Assembly: GCA_001542995.1 (NCBI GenBank) | Contig: LFLA01000026.1 | Span: 1-64,000, forward strand | Direction of reading: 5' to 3' | DNA from: Nitrospina sp. LS_NOB | Lineage (GTDB): Bacteria > Nitrospinota > Nitrospinia > Nitrospinales > VA-1 | DNA: 64,000 bases | In this document: piece after piece, positions 46,164 to 55,473 of the stretch | Layout: every line of letters starts with the position of its first letter | How positions within the stretch are numbered: the first letter of the stretch is position 1 | Notes under the pieces: model-generated | Told to the model about the DNA's origin: nothing | The model's database searches: none | What the model saw: only the letters and a program-made list of their open reading frames with translations | Position numbers and translations under genes: made by a program

Positions 46164-47650
46164 ACAGCGCATCCATCGTTTCAAAAGTCTGGAGCTTCTG
46201 CACAACCCTCCGCGATGACGGAGTAGGTTATGGTGATTATCTGGAGCAGTTGACCTATCTCATCTTTCTCAAGATGGCGGATGAATATTCCAAACCGCCT
46301 TATAACCGGGATGTGGGCATTCCCAAAAAATATAACTGGCAAAGCCTGAAATCCAGGAAGGGAGCAGAACTGGAAGGGCATTACATCACCTTGCTTCGGG
46401 AACTCGCTACTAAAAAAGGCATGCTTGGCCAGATATTCACCAAATCGCAAAACAAGATTCAGGACCCTGCCAAACTGTTTCGGATAATAGACATGGTGGA
46501 TGACACCGCATGGGTGACTATGGGCGCAGACATCAAGGGCGATATTTATGAAGGCCTGTTGGAAAAAAACGCGGAAGACACCAAATCCGGCGCGGGTCAA
46601 TATTTCACCCCGCGTTCTCTCATCCGCGCCATGGTGGAATGCATGCGGCCCGAACCTCGCAAAACCATTGCAGACCCGGCCTGTGGGACGGGCGGATTTT
46701 TCCTCTCCTCCTATGACTTCATCACCCACCCTGATAACTACAAGCTGGATAAAAAACAGAAGGCATTCTTAAAACACGACACGTTTTCCGGCAATGAGAT
46801 TGTGGCCAACACCCGCCGTCTATGCCTGATGAATATGTTTTTGCACAATATTGGCGAGATCGATGGCGGCACCGCCATTTCGCCCAATGATGCTTTGGTG
46901 GCCGATGCCGGAAACCGGTTTGATGTTGTGTTGACCAATCCGCCTTTTGGTAAAAAGAGCAGTATGAGCTTTACCAATGAAGAAGGAGAGCAGGAAAGGG
47001 ACGATTTGACCTACAACCGTCAGGATTTCTGGGCCACAACCTCAAACAAACAATTAAATTTTGTCCAGCATATTCGCACCATGCTGAAAACGTCCGGCAG
47101 GGCTGCCGTGGTGGTTCCCGATAACGTATTGTTTGAAGGTGGGGCAGGCGAAACCATTCGGCGCAAGTTGCTGGAGAATACGGAGCTCCATACCATTTTG
47201 CGTTTGCCGACCGGCATCTTCTATGCCCAGGGCGTGAAGGCGAATGTCATTTTCTTTGATAACCATGAGGCCAGTCCCAACCCGTGGACGAAGGAAGTCT
47301 GGTATTACGACTACCGTACCAATATCCATCACACCTTGAAAAAGAAAACCATGCGGTTTGAAGATTTGCAGGATTTCATCACCTGCTACAACCCGGAAAA
47401 TCGCCATAAACGAAAAGCCACCTGGAGTGAAAAGAGAAACCCCGAAGGCCGGTGGCGTAAATACAGTTATAAAGAACTCATAGCGCGAGACAAGACCAGT
47501 CTGGATATTTTCTGGCTGAAGGATAAGAGTCTCACCGACCTCGATAATTTACCCGAACCTGACATTCTTGCTCAGGAAATCATCGATAACATTGAAGCAG
47601 GGCTTAACAGCTTCCGGGAAATTGCCGGGTCGTTAGAAGAGAAGGCATAA
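46160..47650 (+). CDS. hsdM: Type I restriction-modification methyltransferase subunit M
   Basis: A 496-residue N6-adenine methyltransferase subunit. The N-terminal helical HsdM_N domain (YGDYLEQLTYLIFLKMADEY) precedes the SAM motif ADPACGTGGFFLSSYD and the catalytic NPPFG. Residues in GAGQYFTPRSLIRAMVE mark the family. With hsdR and hsdS it forms a complete coupled operon in the order R-S-M, less common than R-M-S or M-S-R. No anti-restriction or extra defence gene is inserted. Confidence 0.95.
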   Translation: MNSASIVSKVWSFCTTLRDDGVGYGDYLEQLTYLIFLKMADEYSKPPYNRDVGIPKKYNWQSLKSRKGAELEGHYITLLRELATKKGMLGQIFTKSQNKIQDPAKLFRIIDMVDDTAWVTMGADIKGDIYEGLLEKNAEDTKSGAGQYFTPRSLIRAMVECMRPEPRKTIADPACGTGGFFLSSYDFITHPDNYKLDKKQKAFLKHDTFSGNEIVANTRRLCLMNMFLHNIGEIDGGTAISPNDALVADAGNRFDVVLTNPPFGKKSSMSFTNEEGEQERDDLTYNRQDFWATTSNKQLNFVQHIRTMLKTSGRAAVVVPDNVLFEGGAGETIRRKLLENTELHTILRLPTGIFYAQGVKANVIFFDNHEASPNPWTKEVWYYDYRTNIHHTLKKKTMRFEDLQDFITCYNPENRHKRKATWSEKRNPEGRWRKYSYKELIARDKTSLDIFWLKDKSLTDLDNLPEPDILAQEIIDNIEAGLNSFREIAGSLEEKA

Positions 47651-47883
47651 AATGGAAAAGTTGCCTCACTGCAAGGGGAGCTTTGCATAAAGTAGCAAAA
47701 ACAAAAAAGCCAACCCTCCCTCAGTCCCTCCCTATGAAGGGAGGGATGTAGGGATGCTTCGACAAGCTCAGCATGACGACAGCGGAGGGTTTTGGGGTGT
47801 CATCTGAGTTAGTGATGTTCCTTCCGTTGCCTTCTTGCCCCGGAAGGGGTACATCGAACTGATGAACCAGAGGTGGAAAAAAA
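47651..47883. other. Intergenic gap with REP-like hairpin
   Basis: It contains a CCCTCCCT/AGGGAGGG inverted repeat (about 47726-47747) and a 'gcttcgacaagctcagcatgac' type dispersed repeat. No gene is visible. Confidence 0.5.
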
Positions 47884-48852
47884 GTGATCGTCGTTACAGG
47901 CGGAGCAGGATTCATAGGCAGTGCTCTGGTGCACGGGCTTAATCAGAAAGAGGTTGGGGATATCTGGGTGGTGGATGATATAGATCATCCTGAAAAACAG
48001 AAGAATCTCGATGCTCTTACCTATTCGCGATGGATGGGCAAGGATGATTTTTTGCGGGAGGTCGTGGGGCTAAAACTTCCGGCGTGTTCAGCGATTCTGC
48101 ATATGGGAGCCTGTTCATCCACGACGGAGACCAATGAAGCCTATCTGCGGGAAAATAATTTTGAATACACGCAATCCCTTGCTCAGTTCTGCCTGAAAAA
48201 GGATGTGCGTTTTATCTATGCTTCCAGTGCCGCAACTTATGGGGCGGGAGAGAAGGGATATGCTGATGACGAATCCCTGCTGGAAACATTGGCTCCTCTC
48301 AATCTTTATGGGGCTAGCAAACAGTGGTTCGACCTATGGGCCAAAGAGGTAGGAGCGTTGAAGACCATCGTGGGGCTAAAATATTTTAACGTGTTCGGTC
48401 CGAATGAATACCATAAAGGGGATATGCAAAGCATGGTCCGCAAGGGATTTTTGCAGGCGCGCGATGCGGGCGCTCTGAATCTTTTTAAATCCTACAAGCC
48501 CGAATATGGCGATGGGGGGCAGGAAAGGGATTTCTTATATGTGCGCGACGCGGTGGCGATGACCTTGTTTTTTCTGGAGCATAAGGAGATTGGGGGGATC
48601 TTTAATATCGGGTCGGGCAGGGCGAGAAACTGGAATGATCTGGCTTCCGCAGTCTTCCAGGCGATGAATAAAAAAGTGAATATTAAATATATAGAGATGC
48701 CCGAATCTACCCGAAACCAATATCAGTATCACACCTGTGCTGAAATGGAGAAAATTCGCTCAGCGGGATATGCTGAAACGATCACTTCTTTAGAGGAAGG
48801 AATTTTAGATTACGTCAAAAACTACCTGATTCCTGATAGGCACCTTGAGTAA
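47884..48852 (+). CDS. hldD: ADP-L-glycero-D-manno-heptose-6-epimerase
   Basis: A 322-residue short-chain dehydrogenase/reductase that makes the L,D-heptose donor of the LPS inner core. It has the Rossmann motif VVTGGAGFIGSALVHGL at the N-terminus, the HldD-specific DIDHPEKQKNLDAL region, and SSAATYG with the catalytic YGASK (YxxxK, about residue 140). The start is GTG at 47884. The gene converges on hldE with only 20 bp between stops. Confidence 0.94.
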   Translation: MIVVTGGAGFIGSALVHGLNQKEVGDIWVVDDIDHPEKQKNLDALTYSRWMGKDDFLREVVGLKLPACSAILHMGACSSTTETNEAYLRENNFEYTQSLAQFCLKKDVRFIYASSAATYGAGEKGYADDESLLETLAPLNLYGASKQWFDLWAKEVGALKTIVGLKYFNVFGPNEYHKGDMQSMVRKGFLQARDAGALNLFKSYKPEYGDGGQERDFLYVRDAVAMTLFFLEHKEIGGIFNIGSGRARNWNDLASAVFQAMNKKVNIKYIEMPESTRNQYQYHTCAEMEKIRSAGYAETITSLEEGILDYVKNYLIPDRHLE

Positions 48853-48871
48853 ACGCAATTTTGCGGAGACG

Positions 48872-50347
48872 TCAACTGGCTTTGTGTTTTTCCAGGATTT
48901 TTTCCAGGGTTTGTGTGGTGGAATGGCCCTGGACAATGGGAATGAGCTCAACTTTTGCCCCGTAGCCTTCAACGATTTCTCGGCCGACAACTTCATCGAT
49001 TTTATAGTCGTCTCCTTTTACCAGAATATCAGGCCTTATTTCCCGGATGAGTTTTTCGGGAGTGGTTTCGTCAAACAAGGTGATGTAGTCGATATATTTT
49101 AAAGCCGAAAGAATATTGGCGCGCTCTTTTTCAGACTTAATGGGCCGGTTTTCCCCTTTTAATTTTTTAACGGACTGATCAGTATTGAGTCCGACTATAA
49201 GAATATCCCCTAGGGCTTTTGCTTTTTGCAGGAATTCGATATGTCCCCCGTGGATAATGTCGAAACAACCATTGGTGAACACCACCTTTTTTTCCGTGCT
49301 CTTTGCAAGGCCGATGATTTTTTTCAACTCTTCGAGCCCAAGAACGGTATGAGAGGTGCGCAACATCTCTTCGTGCAGAAATTCGTTAATTTCTTCCAGA
49401 GTCACGACAGCGGTTCCCACTTTTCCGACAACAACACTGGCGGCCATATTTGAGAGCCATGCAGCTTCCTCAAAATTGAAACCCACGAACACTGCCATAC
49501 CAAAGACGCTGATGACTGTGTCTCCGGCACCGGTAACATCAAAGACTTCTTTGGCTACGGTGGGGATGGATATGGGTTTCTCCTTGCTTTGATAGAGCGA
49601 CATGCCGTCTTTCCCCTGTGTGATGAGGATGGCTTGTGCCTTCGTCAGGTTCAAAAGGTATTCGGCGGCCCGGCCCAGGTCTTCTTCATCCTTATCCTTG
49701 ATCTTGATGGGAACTGAGCGAGCGACCTCCCTTAAATTGGGGGTGATGACGGTGGCGCCTTTGTACAGGGCGAAATCCGCACTTTTGGGATCGACGATGA
49801 CGGGTTTTTTAGATTTCTGAGCCCGGTGCATAATCGCCTTAATGACTTTTTCGGTCAGAATGCCCTTATGATAATCGGAGCAGATAATTCCATCTACTCC
49901 GGGAATAATCTGATTGATATACTGAATCAACTTTTTTTCAGTTTCTTCGGTGATGGGACGGTTGTCTTCCTTGTCGACTCGCAAAATCTGCTGGTTATGG
50001 GCGATGATCCTCATTTTGGAAGTTGTGGGGCGATGGACGAACCGAAAAATTCCTTCCGTTTGAATAGAGCGGTCATGGATGGTTTGTAAAAGTTTATCGC
50101 CCTTTTCATCCTGCCCAATGGCGCCGCAAAGATGGACTTCGCATCCGAGACCTACAAGGTTATTGGCGACATTGGCGGCTCCGCCCAAAGCCAGGTTTTC
50201 GGAGCGCGTTTCCAGAATGGGAACGGGAGCCTCGGGAGAGATGCGATGCACTCCTCCCCAGATGTATTCATCCAGTATCAAATCGCCGACAACGAGAATT
50301 TTTGGCCGCTCATTACTGTTGAAAAAAAATTTAAACTTTTCTTTCAT
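48872..50347 (-). CDS. hldE: Bifunctional heptose-7-phosphate kinase/heptose-1-phosphate adenylyltransferase
   Basis: A 491-residue fusion enzyme. Residues 1-330 are a ribokinase-like kinase (ILVVGDLILDEYIWGGVHRI, ... DVTGAGDTVISVFG with the catalytic Asp). Residues 355-491 are a nucleotidyltransferase (VFTNGCFDIIHGGHIEFL; GxFDxxHxGH motif). Together they carry out kinase and adenylylation steps of ADP-heptose synthesis. The ATG directly abuts the gmhA stop with no gap. GmhB, the intervening phosphatase, is not in the window. Confidence 0.95.
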   Translation of the reverse strand: MKEKFKFFFNSNERPKILVVGDLILDEYIWGGVHRISPEAPVPILETRSENLALGGAANVANNLVGLGCEVHLCGAIGQDEKGDKLLQTIHDRSIQTEGIFRFVHRPTTSKMRIIAHNQQILRVDKEDNRPITEETEKKLIQYINQIIPGVDGIICSDYHKGILTEKVIKAIMHRAQKSKKPVIVDPKSADFALYKGATVITPNLREVARSVPIKIKDKDEEDLGRAAEYLLNLTKAQAILITQGKDGMSLYQSKEKPISIPTVAKEVFDVTGAGDTVISVFGMAVFVGFNFEEAAWLSNMAASVVVGKVGTAVVTLEEINEFLHEEMLRTSHTVLGLEELKKIIGLAKSTEKKVVFTNGCFDIIHGGHIEFLQKAKALGDILIVGLNTDQSVKKLKGENRPIKSEKERANILSALKYIDYITLFDETTPEKLIREIRPDILVKGDDYKIDEVVGREIVEGYGAKVELIPIVQGHSTTQTLEKILEKHKAS

Positions 50348-50908
50348 TTACAAATCTTCTTCAATAAGTTCACAGATGATATGCCCGATGGTTATATGCA
50401 CTTCCTGAATTCTCGCCGTATCGTTGGAAGGAACGACGATAGATAAATTCGCGATCTCTTTTATTTTACCCCCATTGTTGCCCACCAGTCCAATGGTCTC
50501 TGCACCGAGGGCATTGGCCTTTTTCAAGGCTCTCACAACATTTTCCGAGTTGCCGCTGGTACTGATTCCCACCACTGCGTCGTTTTCCCGGGCCAGGGCT
50601 TCGAGTTGTCTTTCAAAAATTGTGTCAAAACCATAATCATTTCCCAGAGCAGTTAAAGAAGAGGTGTCGACCGTGAGGGCGATTGCGGGCAGGGCCCGGC
50701 GTTCTTTTTTGAATCTTCCGACCAGTTCCGCAGCGATATGCTGGCAGTCGGCCGCGCTTCCTCCGTTGCCCATTAATATCAGTTTACCCCCTTTATCAAG
50801 GCAGGACTTGATACGATTTGCGGCCTCCAGAATATCTCCTGAAAGGGTATCGGCGACCGTTTTTTTCAATTCGGCGCTGGAATAAAGAGAATCTTTAACG
50901 CGTTGCAT
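50348..50908 (-). CDS. gmhA: Phosphoheptose isomerase
   Basis: A 186-residue SIS-domain enzyme turning sedoheptulose-7-phosphate into heptose-7-phosphate, the first step of LPS heptose synthesis. Visible marks are GKLILMGNGGSAADCQHIAAELVGRF, TVDTSSLTALGNDYGFD and GISTSGNSENVVRAL. It is the upstream partner of hldE in the same transcript. Confidence 0.94.
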   Translation of the reverse strand: MQRVKDSLYSSAELKKTVADTLSGDILEAANRIKSCLDKGGKLILMGNGGSAADCQHIAAELVGRFKKERRALPAIALTVDTSSLTALGNDYGFDTIFERQLEALARENDAVVGISTSGNSENVVRALKKANALGAETIGLVGNNGGKIKEIANLSIVVPSNDTARIQEVHITIGHIICELIEEDL

Positions 50909-50966
50909 AGGTTTCCGTTGTGCTGAAAATTAATTCAAAAACATCTTACATTATACAGGTACTATT

Positions 50967-51665
50967 CTACAGTAAGCCTTCATCGGCAAAACTAAAAAAC
51001 TCATTGCCTCCGATAATAATGTGGTCGACCATATGAATTCCGACAATTTTCCCGGTTTGGTTGAGCCGGTGGGTGATTTCAAAGTCTTTCTGGCTGGGAG
51101 TGGGGTCCCCGCTTGGGTGGTTATGGATTAGGGCGAAGGATGCTGCAGATTCCCGGATCGCCGGGATCATGACCTCCCTGGGGTGGACAATGCTGGCATT
51201 CAAACTTCCTTCCGAAATAGTCAGGTCTTTAATAAATTGCAGCTTGGGATCCAGGAGCACGATCTTTACAATTTCTTTTTTCAGGTTTTTCAAAAAAGGG
51301 GAAAACTGTTCCACAAAAGCCTGGCTGGATTTTAATTTGATCTTCATGCCAGTCGGTTTTGAAGCCATGCGCTTTCCCACTTCCAACGCGGCTTTGATTT
51401 GTGCCGCTTTGGCGGCACCGATACCTTTTACCTGGCACATTTCGGTGACCGTTGCCTGATCCAGATTTTCCAGAGCGCCAAACACGCTAAGCAAATCCCG
51501 GCTCAGGTCCACCGCGTTTTTTTTGGAGCGTCGATCTCCGGACCCGATGAGGATTCCCAACAGATGTGCGTCCGACAAGGTATTGCTTCCATATTTGATC
51601 AATCTTTCACGTGGACGCTCATCTTCCGGCCAGTACTTTATCGCAGACTTGTTTTTTCCTGGCAT
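50967..51665 (-). CDS. radC: RadC-family JAB-domain protein
   Basis: A 232-residue protein with an N-terminal helix-hairpin-helix segment (CQVKGIGAAKAAQIKAALE) and a C-terminal JAB/MPN domain bearing the metal motif HNHPSGDPTPSQKD preceded by EVMIPAIRES. The family was once linked to DNA repair but that role is not supported, and its function remains unknown. It lies 16 bp after the epimerase gene, in the long minus-strand run. Confidence 0.92.
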   Translation of the reverse strand: MPGKNKSAIKYWPEDERPRERLIKYGSNTLSDAHLLGILIGSGDRRSKKNAVDLSRDLLSVFGALENLDQATVTEMCQVKGIGAAKAAQIKAALEVGKRMASKPTGMKIKLKSSQAFVEQFSPFLKNLKKEIVKIVLLDPKLQFIKDLTISEGSLNASIVHPREVMIPAIRESAASFALIHNHPSGDPTPSQKDFEITHRLNQTGKIVGIHMVDHIIIGGNEFFSFADEGLL

Positions 51666-51681
51666 GGTAACGTCCCGGATT

Positions 51682-52617
51682 TCAGGTTTTTAACTGTTCC
51701 TTGAAATATTTCAAAGTCGATTGCAAACCCTCGTCCAGACTGACTACAGGTTCCCAGTTTAGATGTTTTCTGGCGCGGGTGATATCGGGCTGCCGGATTT
51801 TTGGGTCATCTTCCGGCAAGGGAACGTAGATAATCTTACTCTCGCTGTGGGTCGCTTGCAAAATTTTATTGGCCATTTCTTTAACCGTCATTTCATTTGG
51901 GTTGCCAATATTAATAGGATAATTCTGGTCTGACATCAGCAGGCGATAGAGGCCTTCAACGAGATCCGACACGAAACAGAAGCTTCGTGTCTGTGAGCCT
52001 TCCCCGTAGACCGTTAAATCTTTTCCCGTGAGAGCCTGTTTCAAAAAATTAGGAATAGCCCGACCGTCATTGACCCGCATGCGGGGTCCATAGGTATTAA
52101 AAATACGGGCGATCTTGGTGTTGATCCCGTGTGTCCTGTGGTAAGCCATGGTGATGGCTTCGGCAAATCGTTTGGCTTCGTCATAGACACCGCGTGGGCC
52201 AATGGGGTTCACGTTTCCCCAATACTCTTCTGGTTGCGGGTGGATCAAGGGGTCGCCATAAACTTCAGAGGTGGAAGCAAGGAGAAAAGTGGTATTTTTG
52301 GCTTTTGCCAGACCTAGGGCATTATGCGTACCCAGCGCGCCAACTTTGAGAGTTTGAATGGGAAGCTCCAAATAGTCAATAGGACTGGCAGGGGATGCGA
52401 AATGAAGAATATAATCCAACTTGCCTTCCAGATTGATATATTCGGAAACATTATGCTCCACAAATTTAAACTTCTCGCTTTTTAAACCGGATATATTATC
52501 TCTGGAACCAGTGATAAGATTATCCATGCAGACCACCTCATGGCCTTTATCGAGAAAGTATTCGCATAAATGCGAACCCAGAAAACCTGCGCCGCCTGTG
52601 ACTAATGTTCTTGGCAT
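51682..52617 (-). CDS. UDP-glucuronate decarboxylase-like NAD-dependent epimerase
   Basis: A 311-residue extended SDR of the UDP-xylose synthase type, which decarboxylates UDP-glucuronate to UDP-xylose for surface glycans. It begins [21 protein letters not shown] and has STSEVYGDP with the catalytic YDEAK (here [14 protein letters not shown]), plus [10 protein letters not shown] and the UXS-like [15 protein letters not shown]. The start at 52617 is supported by GAGGTG upstream and replaces the longer ORF-track start. It is inserted between fmt and radC rather than near other sugar genes. Confidence 0.88.
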   Translation of the reverse strand: MPRTLVTGGAGFLGSHLCEYFLDKGHEVVCMDNLITGSRDNISGLKSEKFKFVEHNVSEYINLEGKLDYILHFASPASPIDYLELPIQTLKVGALGTHNALGLAKAKNTTFLLASTSEVYGDPLIHPQPEEYWGNVNPIGPRGVYDEAKRFAEAITMAYHRTHGINTKIARIFNTYGPRMRVNDGRAIPNFLKQALTGKDLTVYGEGSQTRSFCFVSDLVEGLYRLLMSDQNYPINIGNPNEMTVKEMANKILQATHSESKIIYVPLPEDDPKIRQPDITRARKHLNWEPVVSLDEGLQSTLKYFKEQLKT

Positions 52618-52624
52618 ACTCACC

Positions 52625-53572
52625 TCATGATTGATTTGGAACTGGATCAAACAGGGTTCCCCGTTCAATTTTATAGCCAGCTAGAAAACTTTTAGCCGAC
52701 ATACTTTTTTTGCCTTCCGGTTGCAGTTCGGTGATGACCAGTCGTCCCAGCCCGGTGCCCACCTCAATGCCCATATCGGAAACTCGGGCCACCTTTCCCG
52801 GCATGTCATCGGAAACTCCCTCAGCGATTTGAACTTTTAATATTCGTAACCGTTTCTTGTTTAGCAAAGTGAAGGTTCCCGGCCAGGGGGTCAGTCCCCG
52901 AACCTGATTCGAAAGAATGGCGGCAGACCGCTCCCATTTGATCAGGCCTTCTTCCTTTTTCAGTTTGGCCGCATACGTGGCTTGGTTGTGATCCTGCGGG
53001 ACAGGCAGTAGTGTATTTTCTTCAAGCCTCTTGAGGGTCTCCAGTACCAGAGTTCCCCCCATTTCAGACAAGGTGTCGTGCAGAGTTTGTGCGTTATCGG
53101 TTGCATGGATAGGAGTTTCTTGCATGAGCAGGATGTCTCCGGTATCCATGCCTTTATCCATAATCATAGTGGTGACTCCCGATTTGGTATCGCCGTTAAG
53201 AATGGACCGATGAATGGGAGCCGCCCCTCGATATTTAGGTAAAAGCGAGGAATGCAGGTTGATGCAGAACTGCTTGGGAATTTTAAGAAAGGTCTCACTC
53301 AATATTTGCCCGAAAGCGACCACGATAATTATGTCGGGCCGATTTTTTTTTAATGACTCGATGAACTCAGGGTCATTCACCGTTTCAGGTTGCAGTATGG
53401 GAAGGTTAGAGTCCAACGCATACTGTTTGATTGGGGAAACAAGAAGTTTCTGTCCCCGGCCCTTCGGCTTGTCGGGCTGGGTGATGACGGTCAGTACGGA
53501 ATGCGAAGAATGGTGCAGGACCTTAAGGGTTGGAAGCGCAAATTCCGGCGTTCCCATAAATACAATATTCAT
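52625..53572 (-). CDS. fmt: Methionyl-tRNA formyltransferase
   Basis: A 315-residue enzyme formylating initiator Met-tRNA. The N-terminal formyltransferase domain begins [18 protein letters not shown] and contains the catalytic region [20 protein letters not shown]. The C-terminal OB-like domain starts near residue 205 ([13 protein letters not shown]). The ATG at 53572 overlaps the def stop by four bases (ATGA) and has AGGA upstream, so the long ORF-track extension is rejected. The def-fmt pairing is standard. Confidence 0.95.
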   Translation of the reverse strand: MNIVFMGTPEFALPTLKVLHHSSHSVLTVITQPDKPKGRGQKLLVSPIKQYALDSNLPILQPETVNDPEFIESLKKNRPDIIIVVAFGQILSETFLKIPKQFCINLHSSLLPKYRGAAPIHRSILNGDTKSGVTTMIMDKGMDTGDILLMQETPIHATDNAQTLHDTLSEMGGTLVLETLKRLEENTLLPVPQDHNQATYAAKLKKEEGLIKWERSAAILSNQVRGLTPWPGTFTLLNKKRLRILKVQIAEGVSDDMPGKVARVSDMGIEVGTGLGRLVITELQPEGKKSMSAKSFLAGYKIERGTLFDPVPNQS

Positions 53573-54081
53573 GCATCCTGCTCTTTGATTTTCTTTTTGA
53601 ATTTTCGTTTTAGAATATCCCGTTTTACTTTTCCCAAGTTGTCCCAAAAAAGAACGCCGTTTAGATGATCCATTTCATGTTGAAAGGCTCGCGCCAGGTA
53701 CCCTTCGGCTTCATAGCGGACTTCGTTTCCATCGAGATCGTAGCCCTTGATTTCAATCTGGCTGGCCCGGGTCACTTCTGCCATCACATCGGGAATGCTC
53801 AGGCAACCTTCTTCCCCGAGTTCACTGCCTTCCATAGACGTGATTTCCGGATTGATCACGGTCACCAGGTTTTCTTTATCGGTTTCGACACCGATGTTGA
53901 TCACAAACAGGCGCCACGGCAACCCGATCTGGTTGGCGGCAAGCCCGACTCCCGGAGCGGCGAGTGTGGTTGCCACCATATTTTCCGCAAGGGTGACCAG
54001 CTCCCCATCAATATTATCAATGGGCAGGCACATTTTCCTTAAAACAGGATCGAGGCAGTTTTTTATTTCCAGCAAAGCCAT
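53569..54081 (-). CDS. def: Peptide deformylase
   Basis: A 170-residue metalloenzyme removing the formyl group from nascent proteins. All three family motifs are intact: GVGLAANQIG (GxGxAAxQ), EEGCLSIPD (EGCLS) and FQHEMDHLNGVLF (HExDH). The C-terminus is lysine-rich. It overlaps fmt. Confidence 0.96.
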   Translation of the reverse strand: MALLEIKNCLDPVLRKMCLPIDNIDGELVTLAENMVATTLAAPGVGLAANQIGLPWRLFVINIGVETDKENLVTVINPEITSMEGSELGEEGCLSIPDVMAEVTRASQIEIKGYDLDGNEVRYEAEGYLARAFQHEMDHLNGVLFWDNLGKVKRDILKRKFKKKIKEQDA

Positions 54082-54160
54082 GTTTATAAACCTTATCGGC
54101 CATCCACTGAGATATCAGTTATCACCGGTCAATTTTAATACAGAATGGAACCCGTATCTA

Positions 54161-54249
54161 GCCCCACTCGGCGTGGGGCCAGTTAAGCTGAGAAAACCGA
54201 TTGTTTAGCAACAAGAGCCATTGGCTCTCTACCCCCGGTCGTTGACCGG
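54161..54249. repeat. Palindrome-capped repeat upstream of def / after argJ
   Basis: The left cap is GCCCCACTCGGCGTGGGGC (54161-54179) and the right cap CCGGTCGTTGACCGG (54235-54249), ending four bases before the argJ stop. Between them are core remnants and an inner AGAGCCATTGGCTCT hairpin. The right cap differs from the CCGGGCGTTGCCCGG seen at 16126 and 56770 by a matched pair of changes. Confidence 0.75.
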
Positions 54250-54253
54250 GCCG

Positions 54254-55468
54254 TCAGGTGGTGTATTCCGCATTGATTTTAACGTAATCATACGACAAGT
54301 CGCAGGTCAAAACTTCTTCCCATTCTTTTCCACCATGCAGATCGATGGTGATATTGATTTCATGTTGCCGCATTGCTTTGACCAGTTTTTGGGAAGGTAA
54401 ATTTGCAGGGTTGCCATTTTTCAGCAGCAGGTTTTTATTTAACAATATATCAACTTTGTCGGGATCAAAGGGTGCGCCGGCATTGCCCACTGCGCAATAA
54501 ATTCGTCCCCAGTTCGGGTCTTCCCCAAACAACGCAGTTTTGACTAATGATGAGGTGGCAACAGAGTTTGCTATGAGGTATGCCTGTTTGCGTGTTTTTC
54601 CTCCCTGAACGCGAACGGTGACGAACTTGGTTGCGCCTTCTCCATCCAGAATAATTTTGGATGCCAGGTTTTTGCTTATTGTGGTCAACGCTTTCACAAA
54701 TTCCCGGTAGCCTGAGGTGTTGGCTTTTATCGTCAGATTTTTTGCCTCTCCATTGGCGAGGGCGATGACACAATCATTGGTGCTGTTGTCTCCATCTACG
54801 GTAATGCGATTGAAAGAACGATCGGTAGCTTCTATCAGGGCCATTTTAAGGGTCTTGGAATCGATCACCGCATTGGTCCATAAAAAACCTAGCATGGTTG
54901 CCATATTAGGATGGATCATTCCGGATCCCTTACATATTCCTCCAATGGCGATGCGGTGTCCTTTAAAGTTGTAACTCACCTTGTCTGTTTTAGATATCAG
55001 GTCGGTGGTCATGATGGCTTCTGAAGCATCGATCCAGTTTTTTACAGTCCGCCCCAGTTTTAGCACCAGTTGAGGAGCGGCCTTTAAAATTTTATGGGAG
55101 GGAAGCGGGACCCCAATCACTCCGGTGGCAGCGATGAGCACTTCTTTTTGCGGGATGGACAATTCTTCAGCTATTTTTTTCGTGATCGCGTCGCAGTCTT
55201 CCATGCCCTTGGCCCCGACTACCGCGTTGGCGTTTCCACTGTTAACAATAATGGCCCGGCAACTACCACCGGATGAGGACAAGGCACGGCGGCTCCAGGT
55301 CACAGTAGGAGATACAATCCGGTTTTTGCTAAATACACCGGCTACAGTGGCTGGAACATCGGACACGATTAATGCCAGATCTTTAATGTTATTTGCTTTG
55401 ATGCCGCAACTCAGTCCCACCGCTTTAAATCCGGGAACTGCCGGGTTGCGATTTTTTAAAAGTTTCAT
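54254..55468 (-). CDS. argJ: Glutamate N-acetyltransferase/amino-acid acetyltransferase
   Basis: A 404-residue ArgJ, which transfers acetyl groups between ornithine and glutamate in the cyclic arginine pathway. The self-cleavage site with the nucleophilic threonine is intact in GSGMIHPNMATMLGFLWT. The C-terminal half has NDCVIALANGEA, FGEDPNWGRIYCAVGNAG and the closing VKINAEYTT. It follows argC by five bases. Confidence 0.95.
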   Translation of the reverse strand: MKLLKNRNPAVPGFKAVGLSCGIKANNIKDLALIVSDVPATVAGVFSKNRIVSPTVTWSRRALSSSGGSCRAIIVNSGNANAVVGAKGMEDCDAITKKIAEELSIPQKEVLIAATGVIGVPLPSHKILKAAPQLVLKLGRTVKNWIDASEAIMTTDLISKTDKVSYNFKGHRIAIGGICKGSGMIHPNMATMLGFLWTNAVIDSKTLKMALIEATDRSFNRITVDGDNSTNDCVIALANGEAKNLTIKANTSGYREFVKALTTISKNLASKIILDGEGATKFVTVRVQGGKTRKQAYLIANSVATSSLVKTALFGEDPNWGRIYCAVGNAGAPFDPDKVDILLNKNLLLKNGNPANLPSQKLVKAMRQHEINITIDLHGGKEWEEVLTCDLSYDYVKINAEYTT

Positions 55469-55473
55469 GATTG

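Noticed and set aside
53573-53647. N-terminal extension of Fmt
   Set aside because: It would lie within def and is not family-like; the ATG at 53572 overlaps the def stop and has its own ribosome site.
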